Made by a program: the position numbers and the translations under genes. The notes beneath the pieces were generated by a model. It was not told the DNA's origin, did not search any database, and worked only from the letters and a program-made list of their open reading frames with translations. From Isoetes taiwanensis (Eukaryota > Streptophyta > Lycopodiopsida > Isoetales > Isoetaceae), in contig JAJEKV010000039.1 in the NCBI GenBank assembly GCA_021234155.1, positions 5,128,745-5,192,744 on the forward strand: a stretch of DNA of 64,000 nt. The letters run 5' to 3'. How positions within the stretch are numbered: position 1 is the stretch's first letter; each line of letters begins with the position of its first letter. Below are positions 22,140-31,084 of the stretch, piece by piece.

Positions 22140-24746
22140 GAATATTTCGGAGGATTGGGAAGTCGGCCTACTGGCCCGGCATGGCGTCCCGCAAGAATAC
22201 GTCTTGGCATGCATGGAAGTGTGCGATGAGGTGGCCGCACCATGAAGGACGCTGACTTCAACTCTTGTGAAGAGACCACCATGGGACGACCTAGAGCAAA
22301 GGTTGGTTGAGCTACAAACTACTCATCGCGGTCCGTTTGGTCCACGGCCATCACCGTCGCGGCTGGAACCGTGAGGTTGTGGATGACTATGCCCGCCACC
22401 GATGGAGGCGACCACGAAGGAGGGGCACCCGGGGGATAGGGCAAATCGGGCGGCCGCACCGCAGGATGCTTGTTTCGCTGCGGACGGTGAAAGTAGATGG
22501 AAGTGGTCTTTGCATCGGCGGTGCGCGAATATACGTGCGCGCCTGAGAACACCGCCACGACCCTTTCACAAATGCAGAGGATTGGTCCATGCACGGCATC
22601 TGAATCGCTATGGCCGCCGACAAGAGCTTAGAAGCATTGGAATGACACGCGTCTTTGCGTGGGACATCACAAGAGCACGGGGACCTTAAATACGATATGA
22701 CCGTAAGCCCGGTTGAGCGAGTCATATACCGATTCACGATGTCGCGAGGAGGATGTGTGGCAACCGCATACGGCGAGAGAGAATACTCGGTAAGAACCCT
22801 AAGAAATCGAGATCCCATCTTTGCGAGTGTCGTTGTGTCGTAGGCGCATATTGTGATGCTTTCCATATTTTTGTTCATTGCTATTGTCCATACTTTTATT
22901 TCAATATCACGATCGAAAATATTTTGTCATCTAGTCTCACCACATTCGCCTCGTGGCGGCGGTTTGGGTACTGGTTGGGAAAGCCTTGAGCGGGATTGAC
23001 GATTGGAAAGCCTCAGGGAAGGTGATTTTTCACCAGCCACGGAATCCATATCTTCTTAGAGCCCTTGGGACCGACCATGGATCCTAGTCATCAAGATGAC
23101 AGGATGTTGGAAATTTCTTTGTTAGATGGGCCGGGCGGCGGTTGGGCCATGGATTCAACCTTACGTACAAATGTGGAAGTTCCGGTCTGACGGCGGCGGT
23201 TATACCGATTGCGGGGGGTGTGGGGTTCCCGGTCTTTACATGCTGCTGCGGTAGAGGCCCGACGAGGGGCACCGGCGACATGCCCGAAGATAGCACTACG
23301 CCTTGTGTTTGAACGGATGGGCACAATCAGGCCTAGGTCAATCACCATTGACATGGACGGCTGTGAGAGACGGGCCATCACGGAGGTCGTGTCAGAAGAC
23401 CCACATTGTTGGGCAGATGGTGAACAGGTATGATGAGCGTGCATTGATTGCATCGCTTCATGGAGAATGACACTCATGGTTTTTCCCAACAGGTAGCAGG
23501 CAATGTTCTTGCATGTTGGTTCCATGCGAAACGTGCATGGCAAAAATACCTGCTGCCACGCCTGGCTGGGGAGGTGCTGAAGAGGGACGTGGCTCTGCGG
23601 CTGTCGAAGTTGATGACGGAACCGAACTCCCACGCGTACCAGCAGCAGTTGACACAATTTCAGCTTCTCTACGGAGGAAACCTCATCATACAGGGGTGAG
23701 TGCACAACGACGTTCAAAACTTGGCAAACATCCTGACCCTTTGCGATGCAGGTACTTGAATCACAATTGGCTGAATGGTGCAACGTGGGATGGTAAATGG
23801 CAACGACACAAACGGATGTTCAACCATGCAGATATGGATACGACAAACCACGTGGAAGCGCACTGGAAAGTTCTGAAGACCCAAACCCTGCAGTGCAAGG
23901 TCAATATAAGGATGTACACGCTAGTGTCCCATCTCATAGGCTTTCCGGACGGGACCTTGCCCGCCGGAGGCACAATCTTGACTCGGTGCGAGGAAAGATG
24001 GAGTCTTGGTAAGTCCGCGGGTCCTACTCTTTTCATTATTCTCGGTGCTTCGCCCTATCGCCGTCCCTCACCGATGTCTTTTTACGTCTAGCCGAAGTTT
24101 GGGGCGTTATAGCACACGTTCATATCCGAAGAGGCATGCGGGTGCTCAGTCCCTTATCCAGTCCTTGCACGATAACCCCAACACCATTCGCCTCGAAGAT
24201 GCTAACGACGTCAGGCTATCTATGGCAAGTCAGTCAACAGAGGGTTTGAGATACACTCAGCACATGAGAATGCGATATTGTGATTGTCCATGCCCCCATG
24301 CTGTGTGCAAACATCTCATAGCGGGAGACTACTTCCTTAGCAGCAGCCACCCCGCGTTGTTCAATGAGCTATTTCCGAACCGACAATTCATTCCGCCCTT
24401 GCCTCCAAGACCGCCAGCTCCTGCGAACGACGTCCATGTGCTAATCCCGTTGCTACAACAGTGGGATGCGTTGCTCATGGCGGAACACCAATCAGTGCAG
24501 GCCATCATGCAAAATGCTGATGCCCTTGACCCAGCAGAGGTGCGTGACATGATTTCCAAGGTTCGGAGGCAGATCCGATTCCATAGAGACGCAGCCAGCC
24601 CGCCTGTTCACGTCTACCATGGCGGGTATGACAGACAGCAGGAACATGCCCGCAGTGGAGTCCACAGATGGCGCGCAAGGGCCACCGTAGCCCGGGACCA
24701 ACCGCCACGACCCCGCGCACGGACGAGGGGCCACACTGGAAGCTGA
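22140..24746 (+). pseudogene. Catalytic core and SWIM zinc finger of MULE transposase (frameshifted)
   Basis: The remainder of the transposase is split over several frames. Recognisable blocks in order: WAMDSTLRTNVWKF near 23145-23182, supplying the first catalytic Asp; ITIDMD at 23341-23358, second Asp; WFHAKRAWQKYLLPRL near 23518-23565, the Cys/His-X-Lys-X-X-Trp type segment usual after the second Asp in MULEs; TNHVEAHWK at 23844-23870, the Asn-X-X-Glu segment; and CDCPCPHAVCKH near 24280-24318, a CxC...CxH SWIM zinc finger. This order matches MULE transposases (DDE-type cut-and-paste). At least four frame changes are needed, so the copy is inactive as written. A basic Arg/Pro-rich tail ends at 24746. 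Confidence 0.65.
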
Positions 24747-24864
24747 TGGGTCACAACCCAAGATTTAAGTACTGTACAATTCACGCGTTATAATTTTGGG
24801 GTGGCCATTTGTAAGTTTTTAAACAATTTAATCAACCTTTCTGTTACAAGAAGCTCAATTGCCA

Positions 24865-25695
24865 CTAACAGTGACCACCGAGCCTTTGTCGGTACCAGTA
24901 CACCCTACAATAAAGCAGCCCGACTACTACAGGCCACTCATTCCTAAACTGTCGCACATCTTGCGCCGTGTACCAGGCCCTGCTAATTGGCACAATTGCA
25001 TCCGGTCTCGTCTGCCACACGTATCGCACGAGCTGCCGCATGATGAAGCCAATATGCATGCCACAGGTGTTGTTATCGACCTGTAGCGGGCACAACACCG
25101 GTCGCGCGTACGCCGCCCCCCCCCACAGAATGTACCCCGCTGGTGCCCCCAATCGTTCAAACAGCCAAGCCGTTGCGCTGTACAAAGACACCGCAGGTGA
25201 GATCACGACAATGGAGCACATACGCGCATGAGGCAAGCACAAGAAACACTCACGAGCGAAGCGCGGGGAGGTTGAGACGAACTCCTGAGACTCCTGGGCG
25301 TGTCGGCATGTTGTCGAAGTACCACCACCCCACATGATCGTCGTCTCCAAGGCCAAGGCGGCGGCGCATCTCCGCGTCTCGTATGAGGGTAACGAGCATC
25401 CAATGGCCACTGCACGGCAAGGATGTAATGATTTTATCAATGCTCTATGCACCAATTGAAACTAAAGCAAAGAACCGCGTACTTACTTTGTGACGATGGG
25501 CCAAAGGATCAGACGAAGTGTACCCCAATCAGGATGCTCAGCAGGAAGAAAATGTGAGACGCACTCCTCAGGAGACACGTTGTGCGTCTCCGACTGGACG
25601 TAGTCGTGGTAGACACGAGGGTCCACCATTAACAACTCGCGGCGCTCCGCTTCGGGTAGCATGTGACGCAAGGCACTACGTACGTGGAACTCCAA
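24865..25695 (-). CDS. Ulp1-like (C48) cysteine protease domain, three exons, carried by the MULE
   Basis: Read on the minus strand: exon 25695-25487, intron 25486-25410 (GTAAGT...GTGCAG, 77 bp), exon 25409-25254, intron 25253-25178 (GTGAGT...TACAG, 76 bp), exon 25177-24865. The first splice creates NGHWMLVTL, supplying the catalytic His. HVGWWYFDNMP supplies the Asp, and VDNNTCGMHIGFI supplies the Cys in the Cys-Gly context typical of Ulp1/SENP SUMO proteases. The triad order His-Asp-Cys and its spacing fit the family. It converges on the transposase, with about 120 bp between the two stops. Similar genes are known inside plant MULEs (Kaonashi type); their role in transposition is not established. 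A run of nine to ten C near 25117-25126 lies in the last exon and could be a length-error site. Confidence 0.7.
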
Positions 25696-27171
25696 TGGTT
25701 AGATGTCGACATCAATAGATACAAACAAAAAGCGGACCGCATTACCTTATCGGGACTTCATTATATGTCCCTCCTCCCACTGTCCATCGGGTGAGCAAGC
25801 CTCGATGAGATCGACAGTGAGTTGTACCCGCATCTTTGGGCTCCCCTCTGCACCACCCGGTGGCGGCGGCTTATCCGACACGCTTTCGCCGGCGGCGGAA
25901 GATGCTCGGTGATCTGGCGGCCATAGAAGTGGGTGAACACCTAACCTCCTCAGGGAAGAGGGGAAGGCCGCGGCCCCGGCCGGGATGCGCAAGTGCTCGG
26001 GAACTGTGTCGCCGACCTCATGCGGTGCGACCAACCTCGAATGGGTACACACACGGGTAGCTCCGGATGGTGTGCCTGTCAAACTCTCCAAGGTGGTACA
26101 TGAAGAAACCGCGTGCTCGGGTCTCTCATCCATGCGTGGTTCCCTCGACATTCTTGGTCGGCGAAATGGCGAGGTCAATGTGTGTGCCATAAATTGCACC
26201 GCCATTGCGGTCCTCACTATGTCGTCGAAGACTGGGCGGCCCTCTCGGGCGGGTCAAACGCCATCGGGCAAGCGCCTATGGAAGGTGGGGTGGCCATATA
26301 CAGATCAGCTGGCAACGGACGTGTCCCATGAGAGGGACCTGCGTCTGACCTAGCCCCTACCTCTGACTGGAACTCGTCCCTGTCGCCATGCAATTCACTC
26401 TCGGTGAGGGCGAATGAGGGATCAGTAGGAGTGTGGACGCTGCGGGCTACCGAAACTGGTGGCGAAGGTGGGCCCTCTTCGTAACCTGGCTGAGACTCCC
26501 GTATCCTGAGGAGCTCAGCTAGCAGCTCCTGCTCTGTGGGCAAATGACCACCCATTCTCTGTGCAATGGCCCAGTCATTGAGAAGGGCATGTGCGGTCCT
26601 GTCCTCCTCCCGGACGCCACCTGTGGCATCAGCTCTGGCTCTAATGCAACCTTCATAGAAGGGCTGCATCCTCTCGCGCTCCCGCCTGTGCTGTGTGCTG
26701 GCCTCGTGGAGCATGGCATCCGGGCCCTCAGGAAAGGCATCCAAGGCGGCCTCTGGGGTTAGGACATGCTGTAGGCGCATCGTTGTTGCGCCTTGCCTCC
26801 TCGCTTCTCACGGTAATGGCGGCGTGACCTCCAACATCTGTAGCGGCTTTGGCGGGATCTTCGACGTTTAGCCGCCCTCTCCATTTCGGACACCACTCTA
26901 TCTATCGCTTTCGCGGTGTCGAGGGACCGTGGGCGGAATAATCGTCGATGGGCCACCATAGATCTGGGTGGTGGCTCTGGTGGTGGCCCCATGCTCCGTC
27001 ACGCGTCAGACCCGGAAATCCAGGGTCACGACGTATCCTGTCGACATAGTGAGTGCACCCAGGTGCTGTGCAAATCCACCGCTGCGCAACTGTTGGGGGC
27101 CGGCCACTCTCAATCGACGTGACCCTGCGAACGAGGCACCAAATGCCATGGTATTCCCTGCCACAAAACAA
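25696..27171 (-). CDS. Upstream exons of the Ulp1-like gene, exact structure unresolved
   Basis: Long minus-strand frames at 26780-26217 (187 codons) and 26217-25747 (156 codons) adjoin in different frames. A further frame at 27171-26902 lies upstream. The segment ending GGGTYNEVPIR at about 25740 is followed by GTAATGCGG, a plausible 5' splice site leading into the protease exon at 25695. The 26780-26217 protein is rich in Glu and Arg, with possible helices (MLHEASTQHRRERERMQPF, LPTEQELLAELLRIRESQ), then becomes Pro/Ser-rich. I do not recognise any domain. It probably forms the long variable N-terminus usual for transposon-borne Ulp1 proteins, with one or two introns or frameshifts left to place. 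Confidence 0.45.
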
Positions 27172-27445
27172 ATATTGTTAACAAGCACACATAACAAACC
27201 TAGCGGGTTAAGACAATGTCAGTTGGGGTACCATTCTACAATGCTACCGATCGTCCGGGGAACACCGGGCGCGCTCAGTAGGCCAAGCGGCGGGGGCGCT
27301 CCTCCATGCCAACGTTGGGCGCATCCGAATAAGACATGGTTGCCGACGGTCTCGAATAGATATCTGAGGTACAGGTGAACATGAACACAGGTGGGCGTTA
27401 AAATTTTTATCTTTTTTTTTTCTCCCTTAATGTGTGGTTTGCAAC

Positions 27446-27553
27446 TAACCCAAACCCAAACCCAAACCCAAACCCTAACCCTAACCCTAAACCCTAACCC
27501 GCACTGCACCCAAACCCAAACCCTAACCCTAACCCTAACCCTAACCCTAACCC
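27446..27553. repeat. Interstitial telomere-like repeat block inside the MULE
   Basis: About 108 bp of CCCAAA, CCCTAA and one CCCTAAA units: CCCAAA x4, then CCCTAA runs, a short CCGCACTGCA interruption, CCCAAA x2, then five or more CCCTAA. Read on the minus strand these are TTAGGG, TTTGGG and TTTAGGG. It is not flanked by subtelomeric sequence but sits between the Ulp1-like gene and the right end of the element, upstream of the protease gene. Confidence 0.9.
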
Positions 27554-27597
27554 TTACATCCACTTTATAAGTGGATCCCTCAATAGCATCAAGTCAT

Positions 27598-27760
27598 GCC
27601 TCCTCCTCCTCCTCCTCCTCCTCCAATCTTCTTGCCCATATTCTTATAATGGTCCGGCATTTAAAGACCACCTTTCGCTGATATGTCCCTTCTAGCAGTA
27701 ATCCTCCTCCTCCTCCTCTTCCTCCAAGGAGCGACCCCCCTCCTTCTCCTCCAAGGGACA
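27598..27760. repeat. TCC-rich microsatellite region
   Basis: (TCC)n at 27598-27622 and further CTCCTCCTC runs at 27706-27755, inside the MULE between the telomere-like block and the right terminal region. Confidence 0.85.
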
Positions 27761-28092
27761 GCCACTACGCGCCGCCACTACCAGATGCGCTGCCACTCAC
27801 CGTACGCGCGCCATCCATTGCAGCGCCGGGGATTCGCCTAAGCGACCACGAGTGAACTCGCCACCACCGTCGTGGCGCCACCGACCGCCTTCCTCGCCCG
27901 CCAGCCGGCCATCTCCTTAACCGGGTTAGGGTTCGCGCAGGCGAACCAGGGAAAGAGGCCACGCCCGCTGACCACATCCGTCGCGGATTCGCCCAAGCCG
28001 AATCCGCCCGGGTTCACCTCTGTGAATCTTAGGGTTAAACGGCGAATCCGCTTGGCGCTTTGACCCGATTTCGGGAGCCAATAAAGTGGGCG

Positions 28093-28101
28093 GTGCATTT
28101 G
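28093..28101 (+). repeat. MULE target-site duplication, right
   Basis: GTGCATTTG, matching 20628-20636. Confidence 0.88.
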
Positions 28102-28684
28102 TACTTCCTTTAACTAAAAAGGAAAATCACAGGGACAGAGGTAGAAACTCTGAATCTACAAAATGCATTTGCAAGAAAGAGGAAGAGATATACAAGGCTC
28201 AGATATATAAAGATATGGCAGAAAGTTTGAAAGATAAAATAATATGGGATTTAAGAAGCTAAAATCAGGCGATACCTTGAACGGCGGAGATAAGCATCTG
28301 AAATACGACAGGAACCACAAGCTCAAGAGACATAGATTTTGGGGTTTTCTCTGCAGAACAGTATTGCATGCTAACTTTGCAAGCGTGGAACCGAGTCTGC
28401 ATCCCAAATGTGCCGAAAAAAGAATCCTCCACACCCTGGTTTATCAGAACCGATCTTTGCTTCCCTGAATCTGCCCTGCCGGCCTCTGCCATAGCCGAGC
28501 TTTGAGCAAACAGACATTATAGCTCAAGGTGTAGAACCGTAAGTAAAGAATGTGGACCTCCATGGCAGGGCCGGGCCGCCATAGCCAGGACGAGCGCCAA
28601 ATCTCGTTCTTCAAAAAAAAGAAAGATGAGGTTTAAGTTTTTCTACTTTCCACTCTTCAAGGTTAAGATGATTTGCCATCAAGG
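28102..28684. other. Intergenic DNA between MULE and MITE
   Basis: No gene recognised. Short overlapping frames on both strands around 28156-28492 show no conserved pattern. Confidence 0.5.
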
Positions 28685-28693
28685 TTAAAACTT

Positions 28694-29131
28694 GGGGAAA
28701 TTCCAAATATACCCCTCTAAGTTTGTTAAAATTCCAAAAATGCCCTTCAAATGAAGAGCAGTTTTAGAAAAAAGGTAATAGAGTTTTTGTTGCTCCTCAA
28801 CTGCAAAAGTTGTCTTCACAAACATTATAGATTAGGATAAGATCTTTTAAACAACATCAAATTCATTGAAATTGGAGTTGAAATTCACAGGTTATGCTCA
28901 TTTACGTCATTTTTTATAGCACTTAAAACACTATAACTTGAAGATTCCAACTCCGTTTTTGACGATTCTACTGCTATTGAATAGCGCTCACTCATATCTA
29001 TAAGATTTATGAGAGATGCATTTTTAGTTGATTGATCACAAAAAAGTTATTGCCATTTGAGCTAAACACCCTATTTCTAGGGGTATTTTTGGAATATATG
29101 TAAACTTGAGGGGCATATTTGGAATTTTCCC
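28694..29131. mobile_element. 438-bp MITE with long inverted ends and 9-bp target duplication
   Basis: The left end is GGGGAAATTCCAAATATACC; the complement of the right end reads GGGAAAATTCCAAATATGCC. The inverted similarity continues for roughly 57 bp (both arms then read CCTCTAAG/CCTCAAG, later ATTCCAAAAAT). TTAAAACTT flanks both sides (28685-28693 and 29132-29140). A 9-bp target duplication with long terminal inverted repeats points to a Mutator-type MITE. No coding capacity. Confidence 0.85.
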
Positions 29132-29214
29132 TTAAAACTTTCAACTCTTCAAGGTTAAAATATGATTTTAGTTTTAGTCTAATGCGCTTTGAAATAAACA
29201 CATGGTCTAGCTAA

Positions 29215-29760
29215 GCCATTTTGTCCCCACTCCTTACAACTGCTGCGGCGTCTAAAATCAAGGGATGTTCGAAAAGAATGCTCTCAACTTCCAAGTTGTT
29301 ATTCTTTTCCCCTCCTGAAATGATAATGCCTTTGGCGCGGTCTTTAATCTTAATATAACCATCTGGACGTTTCACTGCCAAGTCTCCAGACTTCTAAAAG
29401 CTTCCTTGCATGTTTTTGAATCCTTGAAATAAGCCCTTCATAATTGTGTTACCTTTCATGATAACTTCTCCTATAGTGTTCCATTTGAAGGGACACGAAC
29501 CATGGATTTCAAATCCACAACATCAAGCTCTTCTAGTGCTAATATCTTGACATCCTGTCTAGATTTTAAGTTAGCGCGTTGATGGAGGCAAGGAGTTTCA
29601 CTGGGGTTTCCATGCACAATGGACTGATGGACCAGATACTTTTGAGTGACCATATGTTGTTTGATTTCTAATGTACTTCTAACCTCCTGCACCGTCTGAG
29701 CGCCCAGGCCTCTTCCAGCCCCACATAGGCCTGTTCATGTAGGTATAGCATCAACAACAC
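29215..29760 (-). pseudogene. Acyl-activating enzyme (AMP-binding) C-terminal fragment
   Basis: Minus-strand similarity to the C-terminal part of plant acyl-activating enzymes (AAE1-type acyl-CoA synthetases, adenylate-forming superfamily). Blocks in order: HGNPSETPCLHQRANLKSRQ (in place of the family's WKPEWDSLP-type segment), LDVVDLKSM, MKGNTIMKG, then SGDLAVKRPDGYIKIKD, which carries the conserved Gly-Asp pair of core motif A7 and the hinge Lys/Asp region, then ISGGEK and VESILFEHP. The blocks fall in different frames with internal stops and a lost Thr before Gly-Asp, so this is a decayed fragment. It abuts the Ty3/gypsy 5' LTR at 29869 and the MITE at 29131, and lacks the N-terminal two-thirds of the gene. 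Confidence 0.7.
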
Positions 29761-29863
29761 CAAGAACCAGGCATCAATCACATCGTTTTGGCATGTTGAA
29801 TCTCTGCCAGGACTCTACGAGCCACCAAGGTTTCCCCAATGTACACCCGGCCAGGTATTTGCT

Positions 29864-29868
29864 TAGTA
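29864..29868 (+). repeat. LTR element target-site duplication, left (TAGTA)
   Basis: TAGTA directly precedes the 5' LTR and recurs at 35334-35338 directly after the 3' LTR. Confidence 0.75.
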
Positions 29869-30091
29869 TGATATATGCCAAGGACGTGGCAAAAGGCTTT
29901 AGGCCTTTTTGGCCCATGTGGGCCTTTGGACCTTTGGGCTTTTGTCCAAAGGAGGTTTTGGTCCAAAGAGGGACCAGAGGGGCGTGAATGCTATATAGTT
30001 GTTGGGGGGAGAGCTCCTGGGGCAGCTGTGTCTTGGTTGAGGGCTCGTGGTTGGGTGGTGAGATAGTGTGCCACGTCAAGAGTCCATTTTA
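29869..30091 (+). repeat. 5' LTR
   Basis: Begins TGATATATGCCAAGGACGTGG and ends AGTCCATTTTA. Matches 35112-35333 with dispersed substitutions and small indels (for example GGTTTTGG vs GGTTTCAG). The ends are TG...TA rather than TG...CA. Confidence 0.87.
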
Positions 30092-30092
30092 G

Positions 30093-30103
30093 TGGTATCA
30101 GAG
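30093..30103 (+). other. Primer-binding site, initiator tRNA-Met
   Basis: TGGTATCAGAG, complementary to the 3' end of plant initiator tRNA-Met, one base after the 5' LTR. Confidence 0.85.
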
Positions 30104-30115
30104 AAACAAGTTTCG

Positions 30116-30985
30116 ATGGCTGGTTCTCCTGTCAGTGTTAACTTTGAAGATGAGGAACTCATGGAAAAACTTTTTGAGTTAGAGCATGATAATTCCCTCA
30201 TGAGAGAAAAACTTGCAGCTGCTGAGGCTCGAATTGCTGAGCTGCAAGAACTGGATTCTTTGCGAACGTAGATGGTGTAGTTGCAGCAAGCTGCAGGGCG
30301 TCCGCGTAGTGGCATCAAAACGGGTGCCAAAAAATTGAATTCAAAACATATTCCACTGCTACTAGTGATGTGGATGAGTGGTACGGGCGAAGCTCGATCT
30401 GCAAGTTGCCAATCTTTCTTTTGGCGAGCTCTGTAAGATGGCAGAGATAGTAGAAGAGGAAGGTCTGGCCCCTCACGGAAGCCATTAATGCTCAATGTGG
30501 CCTCAAGGTATCTATGAAAAAGGCGAGTGGTTTTCAGAAGAAATCAATGGGATCTGCTCCAGGATCTGGGCCATTCAAATGATCGCACACAGAGTTGCAG
30601 ATAATGAACATGTTGGGGTCAAAGAGTCAAAGGAATCTTATCAAGCACGCAAGAAACGGCTAATGCGGGAGAATAAGTGTTTTGTTTGTTATTCAACCGA
30701 CCATAAGTTTTATGAATGTCCTACTTATCTTGAGAAAAAGAAAGGGGAAAGAAAGGAAGCTACACCTATTCTTAAGCCTGGGACGAAGAAAGAGAACAAA
30801 AGTAAGAAAATAGCTTCTGTTCGAGGAGATGGGAAAGGGAAAAAGGTGGCCACTGTCCGAGAGAAATCGGATATGGATTCTGTTGAGAATAGTAGTCTCT
30901 TACGATTTTGGGCTACCATTCAAGATCAAAAAGTACATATCTTATTCGATCCGAGTAGTGAGTTTGATTTCGTTTCTACTTGATT
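30116..30985 (+). pseudogene. Ty3/gypsy gag and start of protease
   Basis: The first piece (30116-30271) is short and rich in Glu/Leu, coiled-coil-like (FELEHDNSLMREKLAAAEAR). It is followed by degraded sequence, then a frame at 30495-30983. That frame has a canonical CCHC zinc knuckle (CFVCYSTDHKFYEC: C-x2-C-x4-H-x4-C) and a Lys-rich linker, and reaches the retropepsin active-site region, where DPSSEFDFVS replaces the usual Asp-Ser/Thr-Gly triplet. The middle of gag is missing. The protease is cut by a stop at 30981-30983 and by the insertion that follows. Confidence 0.75.
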
Positions 30986-31084
30986 GGTGAAGGAACTAAA
31001 ATTAACTTCTATTCCTTTATCAAGCGATGTAGAATTGTCTTCTGCTTTCTTGATATGTTGCCCCTCCGCCTTCTTCAAAGCACG

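Larger units (their letters stand above)
15852..25294. repeat. Tandem segmental duplication, unit 2
   Basis: Direct repeat of 6600-15851. Homology ends near 25294 (CGAACTCCTGAGACTCC vs CGAACTCACGAGACTCC at 15833-15850). Beyond that, unit 2 continues into unique MULE sequence. The breakpoints therefore lie just 3' of the germin gene and inside the MULE protease gene. Only a few bases (CTC) are shared at the junction. Confidence 0.92.
20637..28092 (+). mobile_element. Complete-ended Mutator-like element with SWIM transposase and Ulp1-like gene
   Basis: 7456 bp flanked by the exact 9-bp repeat GTGCATTTG. Terminal inverted repeats contain the perfect 14-mer GGCTCCCGAAATCG (20650-20663) and its complement (28066-28079), each exactly 13 bases from its end. 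Both terminal regions go on with GC-rich GGATTCGCC / GGCGAATCC type motifs. Inside, left to right: a GC-rich left end, a leader with runs of ACCATGGGCTATTTTTT, a SWIM-type transposase (plus strand), a convergent Ulp1-like cysteine protease gene (minus strand), telomere-like repeats, and a TCC-rich stretch. A MULE carrying both a transposase and a Ulp1/C48 protease resembles the plant Kaonashi (KI-MULE) type; that assignment is inference. The GC-rich base composition stands out from the AT-rich flanks. Confidence 0.85.

Noticed and set aside
23091-23783. Minus-strand frame of 230 codons
   Set aside because: It is antisense to the transposase catalytic core, whose Asp and Glu motifs are readable on the plus strand.
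27219-27563. Minus-strand frame encoding Val-Arg repeats
   Set aside because: It is the translation of telomere-like hexamers.
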